A stretch of 64,000 bases of DNA, from NCBI GenBank assembly GCA_963082875.1, contig OY720099.1:17837066-17901065 (forward strand), given 5' to 3'. Origin of the DNA: Corella eumyota (Eukaryota; Chordata; Ascidiacea; Phlebobranchia; Corellidae). Made by a program: the position numbers and the translations under genes. Below, one piece after another: positions 44,829 through 56,960 of the stretch. The notes under the pieces were generated by a model. That model saw only the letters and a program-made list of their open reading frames with translations. It was not told the DNA's origin and ran no database searches. Position 1 is the first letter of the stretch; each line of letters begins with the position of its first letter.

Positions 44829-46439
44829 ATACAGTTCATGGACGATTTAATCCCCTAAATATTCACTCGTATTGATGCGAAGTAGTTAAATATAATGGGA
44901 CCTTTGCACCAAGGGTTGTGACTTTAACTTTTAATCAGGTTCCTTGTGACTGTATTGTTGGATTTGAGTGATTTGCTAATTCAACTTAAAAATTATACAA
45001 GTTTTGGTAAACCATAATTGAAAACTATTTGAGTTTCTATTTAGCATAGCGTGCTGCTTTAAAATAACTGGCACGCTTGGCGGTTGTTTTCTACATTTTA
45101 AAACTAAAAAAAACTTTAAAAAATTTTATTATTAGCACCTTGATTTAAATATGATTTACCCAGAAAAATATTTTGGGTCCAAATTTTATGTTTATTGTTT
45201 GTTTAATTTAAATAGACCTCAAAAATTCCTGCCAGTTAATCCAGTCTACATGTAAGTTATTCTTATAACAAACCTTATTTCCGAAATAAATATTTGGTTG
45301 TTAAGCGTTGTTACTAATACAAGCTTTTAATACGGCCACAGGCATCCATTTTTCTATAGAATCAGATATTATTTTACTAAAACTTTATATTTTTTAATTA
45401 TGGGTAACCCATTTATTATATATGGCCTAATACCACTTTTTTTAAATAGCATTGACTGTATAAACTAGATACAATGCTATAACGAATAGTTAAATTTTTT
45501 TATGTATGAACAGCAGGACTGGCAAGTCAAAAACCCAAAAATAGATTTTTTTGGCGACGTAAACTTTTTGGAATGTTGTTTGTACGACTCTAATCCAGGA
45601 TTAAGTGAGCATCGGCAAATATTATTTGCTCAAATTCTAGAGTTCAATGTGGAACATTCTGGCTAAAGCTTTAATTTTATAAACAAGGTAAGTTTTAATA
45701 TTAAACCGCCAAAACAAAAACAGGCTAAACTAAAAAAATTTAAAAGTTCACTGTACTGAAAAAGTGCATGAGAAAAGGATATCAATCATATAAGTTAAAT
45801 TCTATATTCAGATAATTTTAAGGTGTTCAAGTAGTTGCTAATGTTTAGCCTATTACATCATAAAAAAGTTATAAACCAGTCTTGTTTTGAGAAGCAATAT
45901 CCGAGTTATAAGTTTATGTTAAGTGTAATAAGTATAGGTAGTTTAGATTATCACTCTACAATAAAAGATAAACTACAAAACGGTGAGTCATCTTTTTCAG
46001 TGTTTTGATAGCATGAATGGTTTTACGCGGATATTAACCTGTCTTATGGGTGTTTTTAGCCCAATTTTCAGTTGTTCTACGTCATATGTTAATTGAAATC
46101 TATATGATAAGCAAATTTTGTCATACGGTTTTGTGATTGGTTGGAAGATTGTCGTCCGATCGATGACGATAAGACAATTGTGACGTTACAGTAGATACTT
46201 TAAAACAAAAATCGTGTTTTGGGTTCTTATTAATGGGTCATGTTTTGATGCTGAATCTAACGATAACACTGCTAAGTACCTGCAGGATTAAACTAATGTG
46301 TTTATAGCTTTGGATGACAAAAACAATAAAAATAGAAGTGCACAAATAAAACTGACGTCACTTGATTTTTGAGGACAGATTTGAGTTTGCTGTCAGGTCG
46401 TGTATTGAACGTTTCTTATCAAAATAAGATTGTTTAATC

Positions 46440-46690
46440 AAAAATCGCATCGCCGAGTCAGTTCATTTCGTGACTCGGTCGTTCGCGACAGACAGCTCGC
46501 CGGGGGAATCCCCCATTGTATTTTTTCGGCCAAACAGAAAACTGTCCGTCACTTTTCTTGATCAAGCATGGCGGTATTTGTCATTCGGACATCTCACATC
46601 CGATTACTGACTTAATAAACTGAGTACACCTTTCTACCGGCCCGAGACGAGGCCATTGTTCTTTTGTGACGTCATAAACGGGATTGTTTA
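46440..46690. promoter_or_regulatory. CpG-rich islet with kB palindrome, AP-1-like inverted repeat, SOX and CRE sites
   Basis: CCGAGTCA (46453-46460) and TGACTCGG (46471-46478) form a perfect inverted repeat with a 10-nt loop. GGGGGAATCCCCC (46502-46514) is a palindromic NF-kB-type site. CCATTGTTCT (46653-46662, SOX-type) sits 4 bp before TGACGTCA (46667-46674). This is the most site-dense islet in the gene-free region. Sites are seen; function is inferred. Confidence 0.5.
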
Positions 46691-47150
46691 AAAGGTAAAC
46701 TTTACTTTTCGCAGCCTGAAAAACATGTTTGCTGAATTTTCTTAAAAAGTTGTTTTGTCTGCAAAAATTTGAAGTTTTATTGTTAGTTGGTGTTTGACTT
46801 TAACACGTGTTTAAACCTAAAGCTTGCAAAGCTTTCGATTCACAGTTAAGTTAAATAGCAAATGTCAGAAAGGGCAATAACATAAAAAAGATTTAAATAT
46901 TTAAGTTATGCAGGAACTTAAAACCTTTTTTTATATTTAATAAAAGATAATTCAAGGGCCTGAAGTATAGTGTGTGTATTAAGTGGTTGTTTGTCTTTAA
47001 TATCGGGTCTTATATTTGTTATTAGAAATCACAAACAGCTTTTAAACTTTAGTAAACAATATCTTCCCGGCCTATTGTTTACCGATCACTTGATTATGAC
47101 AAAACAATGCGATCAATTAACGGCCTTTTAAGTATTAAGTAACGCTTTAG

Positions 47151-47214
47151 TCACGTGACCTAACATACACATTTGTTCGTCACAATTGGTTTCGGAAGAT
47201 GACACGTCACGTGA
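47151..47214. promoter_or_regulatory. Pair of TCACGTGA E-boxes
   Basis: TCACGTGA is at 47151-47158 and 47207-47214, the second inside ACACGTCACGTGATGTGG. The flanks up to 47300 are richer in CpG. Confidence 0.42.
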
Positions 47215-48842
47215 TGTGGTTATGACAAGCGGAGACAAAGCGAACCCGAGTCAGTTTAAATTGTTACGTAATAATGGGCGAAAATGTGACGCAAACATTG
47301 TAGAAGGATCGAGTAACTAAACAAATTAAATTTCGCTATTTTTAAAGATATTGTTTTGGTACAAATTGTGTATTGAAATTAACATTTATCAACAACATTT
47401 GTAAACTATTTGCTGCTATTTATTACTAAAATTGTTAAACTAAATTTTAATGATTAAAAAATAATAAAATAAAGTTAAATTCAATAAATATTAATTTAAA
47501 TAAGCAACTAAAACTTGTTTAATATACCACACACTAAGTTATTTAACCCCAAACCGCTTAAAAAATCATTAAGGTCGTTCTTGCCTAAATGCTTTTGCAC
47601 TAAAGTACGTGACCAAATAAGTATTCTCTTTAAGACCCTTTAACACCAATGTTCACACTACGTTTATATAACTAGTATTTAAAGGAGCCTTTGTAAGTAA
47701 AGTATAATGCTAGGAGTAGGATAGCATAGGTTAAGCTAGTACCACTACTACAAGAGGTACTGACCGTAGGCTCCTGTTATGTACAATTAAAAGCTTTATT
47801 TTTAACCTATTTGGATGTACTATTTGTATATGCAAAAGTTAGCTAATGACTAGAAAAACGAATGCTAAAAGTCAAAATTAAGCTGTAGTATCTTGAAGAT
47901 AAGGTAAGAAAGTTATGTTTTATAAATTAACGTTTACTTTAGTTTTTAATGCCTTATTACTAAATTTGATTTGAATAAAAGTATATATAAATATCAAACA
48001 ACAGGTAGCCTAAGCTTTTGTTATCACATTATATGCAAAGCTTTCTAAATGAACGTACATGACCGATAATCAAAAGAGTTTCATCAACTAAGGTTTAATT
48101 AAAGCTTTAATTAGAAAAAATAATAGTAAAGGTTTTACAATATAAATGCTTTAAACTGCAGTTAAATGTAAAGATACGGTCGATAACTTGTGTTTATCTG
48201 TTATTCCTATTTTATAAAATGTTTTTAGACTAAAGTTTATTTTACAGTTTATCATATACAGTTGTATTTATTTTGGTTTAAACTTAAGCTGTAAGCCATG
48301 ATAGTTTAGTGCACCTTGTCAGCTGTACCGTTGTGTATTGTCACCAGATCTTGATTTATTACCTGGATTTTAAGTTGTTTATATCCACCTAGCTGTGGTG
48401 GTCTAAAGACGATTAACTTTTAATCAACGACACGAAAACTCACAGAGTTTGATACATTTTGTAACAAATACAGGCAAGAAATATGTTAAGCCTGCTAATG
48501 TTATGAAGTCATCTTAATACTAAAATCGTGTTATTTTAAAGCTTTTTTTTGTGTATATTCCGTTGTGCAATTTATTTAGTCGCTAGCTTGGCTTGTGCAC
48601 GTGACCAACTGTCGTCTGTTTGTCGTAGTTTTGTTCTGCACGACAAGTCGTCAAAAAAGAAAATGATCGAATTTTCTGTCAGAATTTGACGGAGTTGTTG
48701 TGAAATGTGTGGCAATAATATACCAACATTTTTTCAATTTTTAAGGTCTTTAATTTAACTTTATATTAAATGTCCCGTTTCAAAAAAATTGTCTAATTTA
48801 ATTTAGAAAAAAAACAGCAACTTTAAAAGTATGTGTTTTGCT

Positions 48843-48880
48843 TTTAATTGCATAACATAAGTTTAATTGCATAACATAAG
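48843..48880. repeat. 19-bp tandem duplication
   Basis: TTTAATTGCATAACATAAG occurs twice in a row (48843-48861 and 48862-48880) without a mismatch, so it is likely recent. Confidence 0.85.
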
Positions 48881-50126
48881 ATTAAATAAATGTAAATTGA
48901 ATTTTATTGGGCTAAACACTGAAAAACACATTATTTTTAAAATAACTTAAAGAAAATTACAGCTTATTTTGACAAAAGATCAATCAATTTTATTCACTTG
49001 TTTGTTAAACAATTACCTATCTAACATCTTAGTAATTTTTATAATATTAAAATTTCTCCTAAAAAATGGCAATTTACTAAAAACAGAAATACAAATATGT
49101 TGATTTAGGTATTTTATTGGTGTTTTTTATCTATTTATTTTCTTGTAAAATGTTGTGACAAATGTAATTGAAATTTTGACCGTTTATATGATTTATATAA
49201 ACTTCAGAGAAAAATATTCTGACGCATTTTTTGTGACATTCTGCGACAATAATTTAAAAGTGTAATTGAGTAATAGAAAGTAATTGAAAAAAATTGTAAT
49301 TTTATAAAATTGTTTGATATTTTATTTCGTAATTTAGTTCAAAAAACAATTTTTTATTTGATTATTCTTGGTATAAACATGTGATAAACAAGTATACTTT
49401 TTATTTATTTTTGAGCTATAATTTATATTCGATAATTAAAATAAAAGTTTACAGCTATAAATCTTCACCAATTCGATTTTTCCTCATTATTAAATCACGT
49501 GACCCTTATTGATTCTGACGTCATAATTATTTGCATTATGTCATAATCTCGGCTCTCGGTCCTTACATCAAACGTTATTTATTTGTTTTGGGTTGACGGG
49601 ATCAATTTTCGATTATATCACAACGACACCAGCTCTTAATTCACTAGCAGGGCTCTTAGTCATAAGGTAGTCTTTATTTTCACACGCTCTCAAACCCTAC
49701 AACCTACAAACCACTACTACACTGTTTCAATCGTTGTCAATTTAAGCCAACGTTATAACGTTACGATTTACTAAAAAAAATGTTTCAAAGTCTGTCGAGT
49801 TATCTGTTTAAAATATTGTCTTTTGTAATAATAAACCGACGTAAGAATTATAACTAAGTGCTCTTTAATTTCCGCTATATGTTAGATATCCATCTTTACT
49901 GGATAAGATGTAACAATATAGATTATAGGCTGATTGTGAATATTGTGAATATAAAAAAAATTGTCGTTTTTAATTTTTATTTTAATTTTTTTTTTTTTTT
50001 TCTATTTTAAATTTTTTGTTGTTCTCCTTTAAAATTATTTTAAAATTTTTATAATATTCAAGTTTCATATTTTAAAGTGGATTTTTAAATGATTACTCAT
50101 ACCGATTAGGGGTCACGGTTTTTTGT

Positions 50127-50177
50127 GGGCGGGACCTCTTTCAAATGGCGGCAATTTTCACATGAAATGTCACGTGA
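50127..50177. promoter_or_regulatory. GC box and TCACGTGA islet
   Basis: GGGCGGG (50127-50133) lies 36 bp before TCACGTGA (50170-50177), with CAAATGGCGGCAA between. CpG-rich sequence continues to about 50290. This is the most promoter-like spot in the 20-kb region, though no start codon or exon follows convincingly. Confidence 0.42.
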
Positions 50178-50387
50178 CCTTTCAGTGTCGCGTCCTCCCC
50201 GTAATAATGTCTCCCGCACCTTAGTGAAGCGTCTAATATTTCACCGACAGCTGACAATGATGTTGTAAAACGATCGCTTTATACTTGATGTGTAATCATA
50301 GACGGGCAAGTTTAAAAGATGATTAAAAATGGCAAATTTAATGTTGTTTTCTTGAAATAGGCGATGGGTGTGGGTGAGTTAATTGTG

Positions 50388-50418
50388 TTTGTCTGTAAAC
50401 AGTTTTTTGTCTGTAAAC
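50388..50418. repeat. 13-bp direct repeat
   Basis: TTTGTCTGTAAAC occurs at 50388-50400 and 50406-50418, 18 bp apart start to start. Confidence 0.75.
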
Positions 50419-53400
50419 CTTATTTTTGCTAGTTCGTTTAATCCTTGTTCAAATATGATCTTGTTTTGAAGAAAATATATTTTTTCACCACAACTTTACC
50501 TACACATAAATACATTAAACGGCATTCTTTTTGCTTTAACATTTGCAGATTCTTGTCAAAGTTCAAAGTTTATATTTGTCGCGCAACTGCTTCTATATGT
50601 TGCTGGGTGTAGTTTTTCTAAGGTTAAGCCCACGAATATTTTCTGCCCTTCCTAAAATTGTAAAAAACGCGGCGCCTTACTTATGTTAAAATACAATCGG
50701 ATGCCAAATAGTTCCGGGCGATAATGACAAAGTTCTTGAACCCCAGTTAACGGTACTTGAACTAATCGATAATTGCTCTTGGAATTTTATTTCTACCCCC
50801 ATTTTTGACAAACTTGACTTTTTATTTGAAACATCAATCATAAAATGTTATGGCCTATAGACTGTGATGAAGAGATGGTATTTGGTTTCGAATGGGTTGT
50901 GCTTTATTATTTCAAAATGTTTTGGCTAATGTTTGCAGGGGATTAGTAATATTGTCGCCTATATATTTTGTGAAAAAGCATTTTTTGTTTTTGTGTTGCT
51001 TAAAATAGAATTTCTTTTAGTTATCTAATTTTTTTTTCACTTTTGCCCAATTTTGTGATACTAGTTATTTGCTGACTATTTTTTAAACACCTGCTAATCT
51101 AAATATTCCTTTTTAAACATCGATATCAAATTTAAGCTAAATACGGCCCTATAACCCTATGATAACCATTTGTCAAATTAACTTGACATTTTCCATTTGA
51201 AGTTGGCATTTTGATTTTATATACAAACAATAAAGAGTTGCCGTAATTGGTCGTGTAGGTTTACAAGTTGGGTATTTACACATAGGTATTGTAGTGTGAA
51301 ACTGCCCGTGCACGAGCAAGTTTTATTTTCAAAATAAAACCTTCGAAGACTCGGTTGTAAAACATAATACCTAACAAAGAGATATGCGAAAATCTGTGTC
51401 GAAATTTCAAACAGACAAAAATATCCTATCTTCAAAGAGAATTCATTTTTGTTCCGTGATCCCGAATGACTTGTTGGGCCAAAAGTTCTTTTTTGTTGGG
51501 CTTAGTGTGCCATTTGCAACCATAAATACTTAAACCGTTGTCTGTATCAAAACAAAAATATCTTCAGACTATGCAGGATTGTTTATGCATAAACTTTAAT
51601 TATTTTTTAAAGACATATTTAAAAAAAAACATAAACTGAACTTGATGATTACATTACGAAATGTCTTACACGCAAAATTGATATGACAAATAAACTTTTG
51701 TTTTGGTAATACCATAATAAAATCGTTTCGGATAAATTTGCAAAATTTGTTTTGACGAACTTATTTAACCGAAAAAATAAAGAAACTCCTGCAAAACCTT
51801 TTTTTAAAGTTAATAAATTCTTTTTTGGTCATAGTTATTGCTATGTTGTTTTGTGGTAATTTGTAGTTGTTTGTGGCAAGCTTATCAAAACATTGTGAAA
51901 TATTTTAACCATGGTTGTTGTATTTTCTAATTTAATTAGATTGTGTTCTAATTTTTAGTTTTTATTAGAAGTAACTAAGGTATTCTGCCCACACATTTTA
52001 ACAGCTGATTGAATATTGTTTTAGTAAATGCAAAATGTCTGACAATTTGTGCCTGAAAGTTATTTTAATAGAAGATGATATTAAACATTTTTAAGAGGGT
52101 CGATGGTGTATTTAAAACATTTTTATTTATAGTCTTATGTCAGATGTAAAAATTTTGGGTGGGAAGACTAAAAAATTACTCTTTTACATTTAACCCAATT
52201 TTTAAAATACGTGATGAAAATGATTGCGCTAATTTTTGAAGTGGTTTTGGCTTGGAAAAAATGCGGCCACTGAGAGTTAAAAGTATATGGGGTTCTTTTT
52301 GCGTTTTCTGGCTGTTATTCTTAAATACAATTAGACTATTTTTACTCTAAACAATGCAAGAAATAAATGAAAGAATGTGAGGCAATCTGAAACGTTTTGG
52401 GTCGTGGTTTTAGGATGACAGTTTGCTTCAAGACTGAGATTTTTACATTTTTCTGTGTCCACGAAATACTTCTGTCTGTGACTAAAATATTAGATTTTAG
52501 AACTTGATTTTTGTAATGCTCTAGAAATTGACATTTTTTACTAATTGTTAATTTATTTTTAATTTTTTGACGTTTTTCGACAAACGCTCTTGTTTAAGTA
52601 ATAATATAGGTATAAATTTTTAATGTCAAATTCTATGCAATTTTTGACTTGGTATTTCTTTTTAAGTTTTATTTAATTTTATTGATTTTATTTAAATAAT
52701 ATTATTTATTTTTTCATGAATTAATTTTTTTTTTAATTTTTAAGTTCGGTTAAAATTGCTTTCTAAATATAGCAAAGTAATGGTTTAGTTAATTTGGAAT
52801 TTGATCTCACTACGTTAAACGATTTTGAGTAAAAAAAACATTTTTTCCCTGACTCATGCTATGTAAATAACATAACTTTAAAATGATTTTAACTTGATTT
52901 TGTAAATACTTAAAAAAACTATGGGAAAAAATAACTAACACTAATATTATTTTAAGGAAAAACACATGATTTCATAAGTATTGACAGTATCTTATTTCTT
53001 TTTCTACACAATTCGGAAATAACTAGACGGTTAGTTTTTTCTTAACAAATATAATTAGATAAGTCGTGGGATTATTGTTGATCCGTAAAACTCAGTTCTG
53101 CATTTGTTTGTCATAGTTTTTGTTTGTAAAAATGTGATTGGCATTCTATAATAAACTTGTTAACAAACTGAAAACATTTTTATGTCTTAAAAAAAAAAAA
53201 TTTTTAGTGAAATTTTTGTAACTGTTTTTTATTTGCTACATTAGCATATTATTAAATACATTATGTTTTTAAAAGGGGTTATTAATATTGACAAACCCTT
53301 TAATTATTTTTCTTTTTTCGGCAAACTGTTTTAACTTTGTGGTAAGATGTCAAGAGCTTTCGGAAATTAAGTTTCCGTAAATTGAATTGTGGATTGGGTT

Positions 53401-54035
53401 GTGTTGTACAACAAAAGGTTTACATGTTGTTAGTAAATTAGAACAGTTAAGTGTTTTATTCAAAAAAGGGGCCTTTTGAGACTGTTTTAAAATTTAAATC
53501 TTATGTTGTCGGTGTTAACTATTGATATGTTAATCAATTGGTTGTTTCTTTACCTATTTTAGTAACATTTTTGGTTGTTATTACGTTATATATTTATTTT
53601 TTTGTTGTGTTATTTAGTTAGTCTTTTTAAATCTTTGTAAGTAAGAACTTTTTTTTTACTCCAGTTTTACCCAAAGTAACGGTACTTCATTATAGTGAGA
53701 CAAGAAGTAGAAAACTCAAGAATATTATGACTCGTCTGTTCGCGTGTTTAAGGGTGTGTGAAAACTCTAACTTTACAATACCCGGTTTCAATCTTGTTAA
53801 GAAAACTGTGATAGGTTACCACACCAATTTTCATTCCTTGCCTGTTTGTTGTATGTACCACTGGTAACGTTTACCCGTGTCTAATTGTTGGTGAGACGAC
53901 ATTTTCACTTGCCTGATGCATACATGTAAACATCGTCGCTTTGTCCTCAATTCTGCGCACACTTAACCAGCGCGTCATTACCCACAAACAGTGGAAAAAC
54001 GCCTGAAACATTGTCCCGTGGTGCAACAAGCTTTG

Positions 54036-54057
54036 CCATTGTTCTGCCCATTGTTCT
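54036..54057. promoter_or_regulatory. Tandem SOX-type sites
   Basis: CCATTGTTCT occurs at 54036-54045 and again at 54048-54057, 12 bp apart, about one helical turn. A third core (ACATTGTCC) lies near 54008. The same decamer recurs at 46653 beside a CRE. Confidence 0.42.
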
Positions 54058-56029
54058 TGTAACCATGTCAACAAGGAAATACGTCATAGTGCCCGGAGGA
54101 CGACCGGTACTGGATAAGGGCTTCAAAAAACAGGGGTGAAAAGTGGGTTTGGGGTAAAACAAGGGTCTTCCTTTGATTCTTTGTTTAAAGGATCACGAAG
54201 TTTTGAAAATTGTAGAGTCAAAATGACGAAATAAATTCTTTAAATTTTTAATTTATTATTTTAAATCCACAATACAATTCTTGTAAGAAGTTTTTAAAAT
54301 CTTCTACAAAAGCCATTTTCTTACTTTTAAAAGATTAAATAGTCTTACTGTTTGATTTTTATTATTAAGTCTTAGACATTTCAACTTTATTTGCAAATCT
54401 TATTATCATTGTATGTTTAAAGAATTTGTTAAGAAAAATATTTGACTTTTAGACAACATTTTCTTAAGTAAACTTGTTGGTTTAATAACATATGATCCGT
54501 GTTACAACATATACACTATTAACCTTTATTCTTGTTGTTATAAAAGAATATATAACCTAAACAGTACTTAAAGGCTTTAATTGTAGCAATAGTAAAGTCC
54601 TAGCGATGTTAAAATTCCATTTAAGATTTAGTTTTTAAAAGAAGTTCTACTTTTAAAGGATTAGTTTGTGATTTAGGGACATCTGTTTGATAGTGGAACA
54701 AAAGGGTTTATCTTAGGCAATACTGAGAATTCAATTTGTTTCGAAATATTTTGGTTTTTTAAAGATTAGGCACCCTTGGGTTCTGCCTTTGATGTTAAAC
54801 CTTCTACTTAGTAGGACTTTTAACATTTTTTTTAAACTTTTTTTTGGAATACAACTGAAAACAAATTTTTGGTATAAAAAAAGGAAATTTTTGTCTGGAT
54901 ATGTAAAGGGGTAATTAGTAACTTGAAATTTTGATTTTGGGGTCAACAATCTTTTTAAAAACTGTCAATCACTCTAATTTTTGTTGTTGGCTCCAGGTCA
55001 GTCGTGCACATCGGTCAGTACTTAACTGACCATTGAATAGTGATAAATAGCTCACTGACAGTAAATATTTCAAATCAAAATTTTTTTGTTGTAAATACTT
55101 AAGTCAAGAATCTGCAGCGTCACGTGACCTGAAATTTTGCCTTTTTTTAATTTTTTTTTCGGAGAAAAATTTTGTAAAAAAAATTTTTTTTTTTGGTGGT
55201 GTCGATACGTCACTAAATTGTGACGTGTTACAAAGTTTATTGTTTAGGTTTCAAGTGAGTGTGACGTATTGGTGTTGGGTTACATTTTCAACTCAAAAAT
55301 TCGTGTTCAAGGGTTAACATGTCGACTTTTAAATGCCAATTCAAATGTCTAATATTAATGATTAATTGGAAACTTTAAAGTTTTTATTGTATAAAACGTG
55401 CATTTGTGTCTTAATATTACTGTTAATGTATCACGATATGTTCATTGTATATTTTTATTGTTTTTCATATTATAATTGGGCTGACTAAATGACTGTAGAA
55501 ATTGTTTTGATTTTTCTGCTATAAGTTTAGGACTTGTAGAAATATCAATAATTTGTGAGCCAATATAAACAGAGTAGTACAAATTTTCGATGGGAAATCA
55601 CCTTATATGATCATAAAAATGTTGTCCTTGTTTTTAGGGGTGAATATCACAGCTGTGTTTGAATAATGTTAACCCCCCCTTATACCCAAGTGGGTGGGAA
55701 CAAAACATCTGTTACTCCTTGTTGTTCAGAGAACTTGCTTTTATCGATGAAACTTAAGATTTAAATGCACTGATTTCGAAATTGTCATTTAGTTTTACAA
55801 GTGTGCAATCGCGTTGGCTCGCCAGCAAAGCGTGAAAAACATCAACATTGTGAATTTATGCAAAAACATGATCATATTGTTTAACAACAAAGTTGACGTC
55901 AAATTTTAAGTTTTTAATTGCTTTTATTCTAGAACAGCTACTTGTTCTGCGTAACATGACGTCACAAAAATATATATTAACCCTTATTTTTGTCGTGACG
56001 AAATTAATTAGATTTATTGACGAGATATT

Positions 56030-56960
56030 GAATTTCTTTATCTAGAAATTTCGAAATAAGAATACTCACTCGTCTTCAGTCGGGTACCACTGTAGAGTAA
56101 AGGCTTACCTTGCACGAATCGTTGTGAAAATAGGTGTTTTAATATAGGAGTTATATTATAGTACATGCATAAAGGTCGCAATTTCTTGAATTTGCAATCA
56201 CACGCCCTGGTATCGATTCGCGACTTTGATTCGCCGAGAACGCGACCTCTCACGAAATTATGACGTCACAATTCGCGCAAAATGTCGTCGTAAAAATATC
56301 AATTACCGGTCATTTTTTTGTTTGGTTCCTTTCTCGGACTAATAACGTAAAATTTCGATTTTAAATTACCAATAAATACCTGAATTAAATTTTATTTTTT
56401 TAAGTTTCGCAATATCCTGTCCGTTTGCGACTTTTGGTTATTTTTATCTTGAAAGTTCTACTAAGAGCGTTTCCGACGTTGGTAACATACGTCAGAGTGA
56501 CGTCACTGCGGTTTCAAATTAACAATTTAGTTTGGCAACCGGCCCAGTTGAAGATTATATTTCGTAACAGATTAAAAAAATTGAGATCAGGTTACAAAAA
56601 AAAATCGCCATTTTTAAAAAAAATTTTTGACTTAATCACGTAACCTAAATTATTTTGCTGAATTTTAAAAGCACCTGCGTTTATAATTCTGATAAATATG
56701 TTTTTTGAACATTTCAAATTTTCGAGAATCGAACTGCGAAAAGGGCAACTGAACTCGTTAAAAATTAATTAAAAATTTCACGTCCAACGGTCAACGTCGG
56801 AAATTTCAACCAACCTGGTCACTCGTTACCTCAAGTCGAGCTAGTTTCCGAAATTAGACGTCGAGATCTTACGCCAATTTCCGCGAAAAAGCGCAGGTTA
56901 ATAGCTTCACGCTTGCATGATAGCTAATCAAAATACATTAGCAGAAATATAGGCCGCGGT
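56030..56960. other. CpG-richer kilobase with three CREs nearby
   Basis: CpG is visibly more frequent than in the flanks (for example 56210-56300, GATTCGCGACTTTGATTCGCC). TGACGTCA occurs at 56261 and 56498, and at 55957 just to the left. No coding exon seen. It may be an unmethylated regulatory or promoter region. Confidence 0.38.

Noticed and set aside
46568-46615. ATGGCGG start with a 15-codon frame
   Set aside because: It resembles a start context in a CpG-rich islet, but the frame stops after 15 codons and no donor or following exon is evident.
53871-54162. Two overlapping minus-strand frames (67 and 71 codons)
   Set aside because: They are in different frames of a CpG-richer block and have no recognisable motif, splice sites or conserved pattern.
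56878-56888. E2F site in TTTCCGCGAAA
   Set aside because: It is palindrome-like but breaks the TTTSSCGC consensus on both strands, unlike the better match at 40301.
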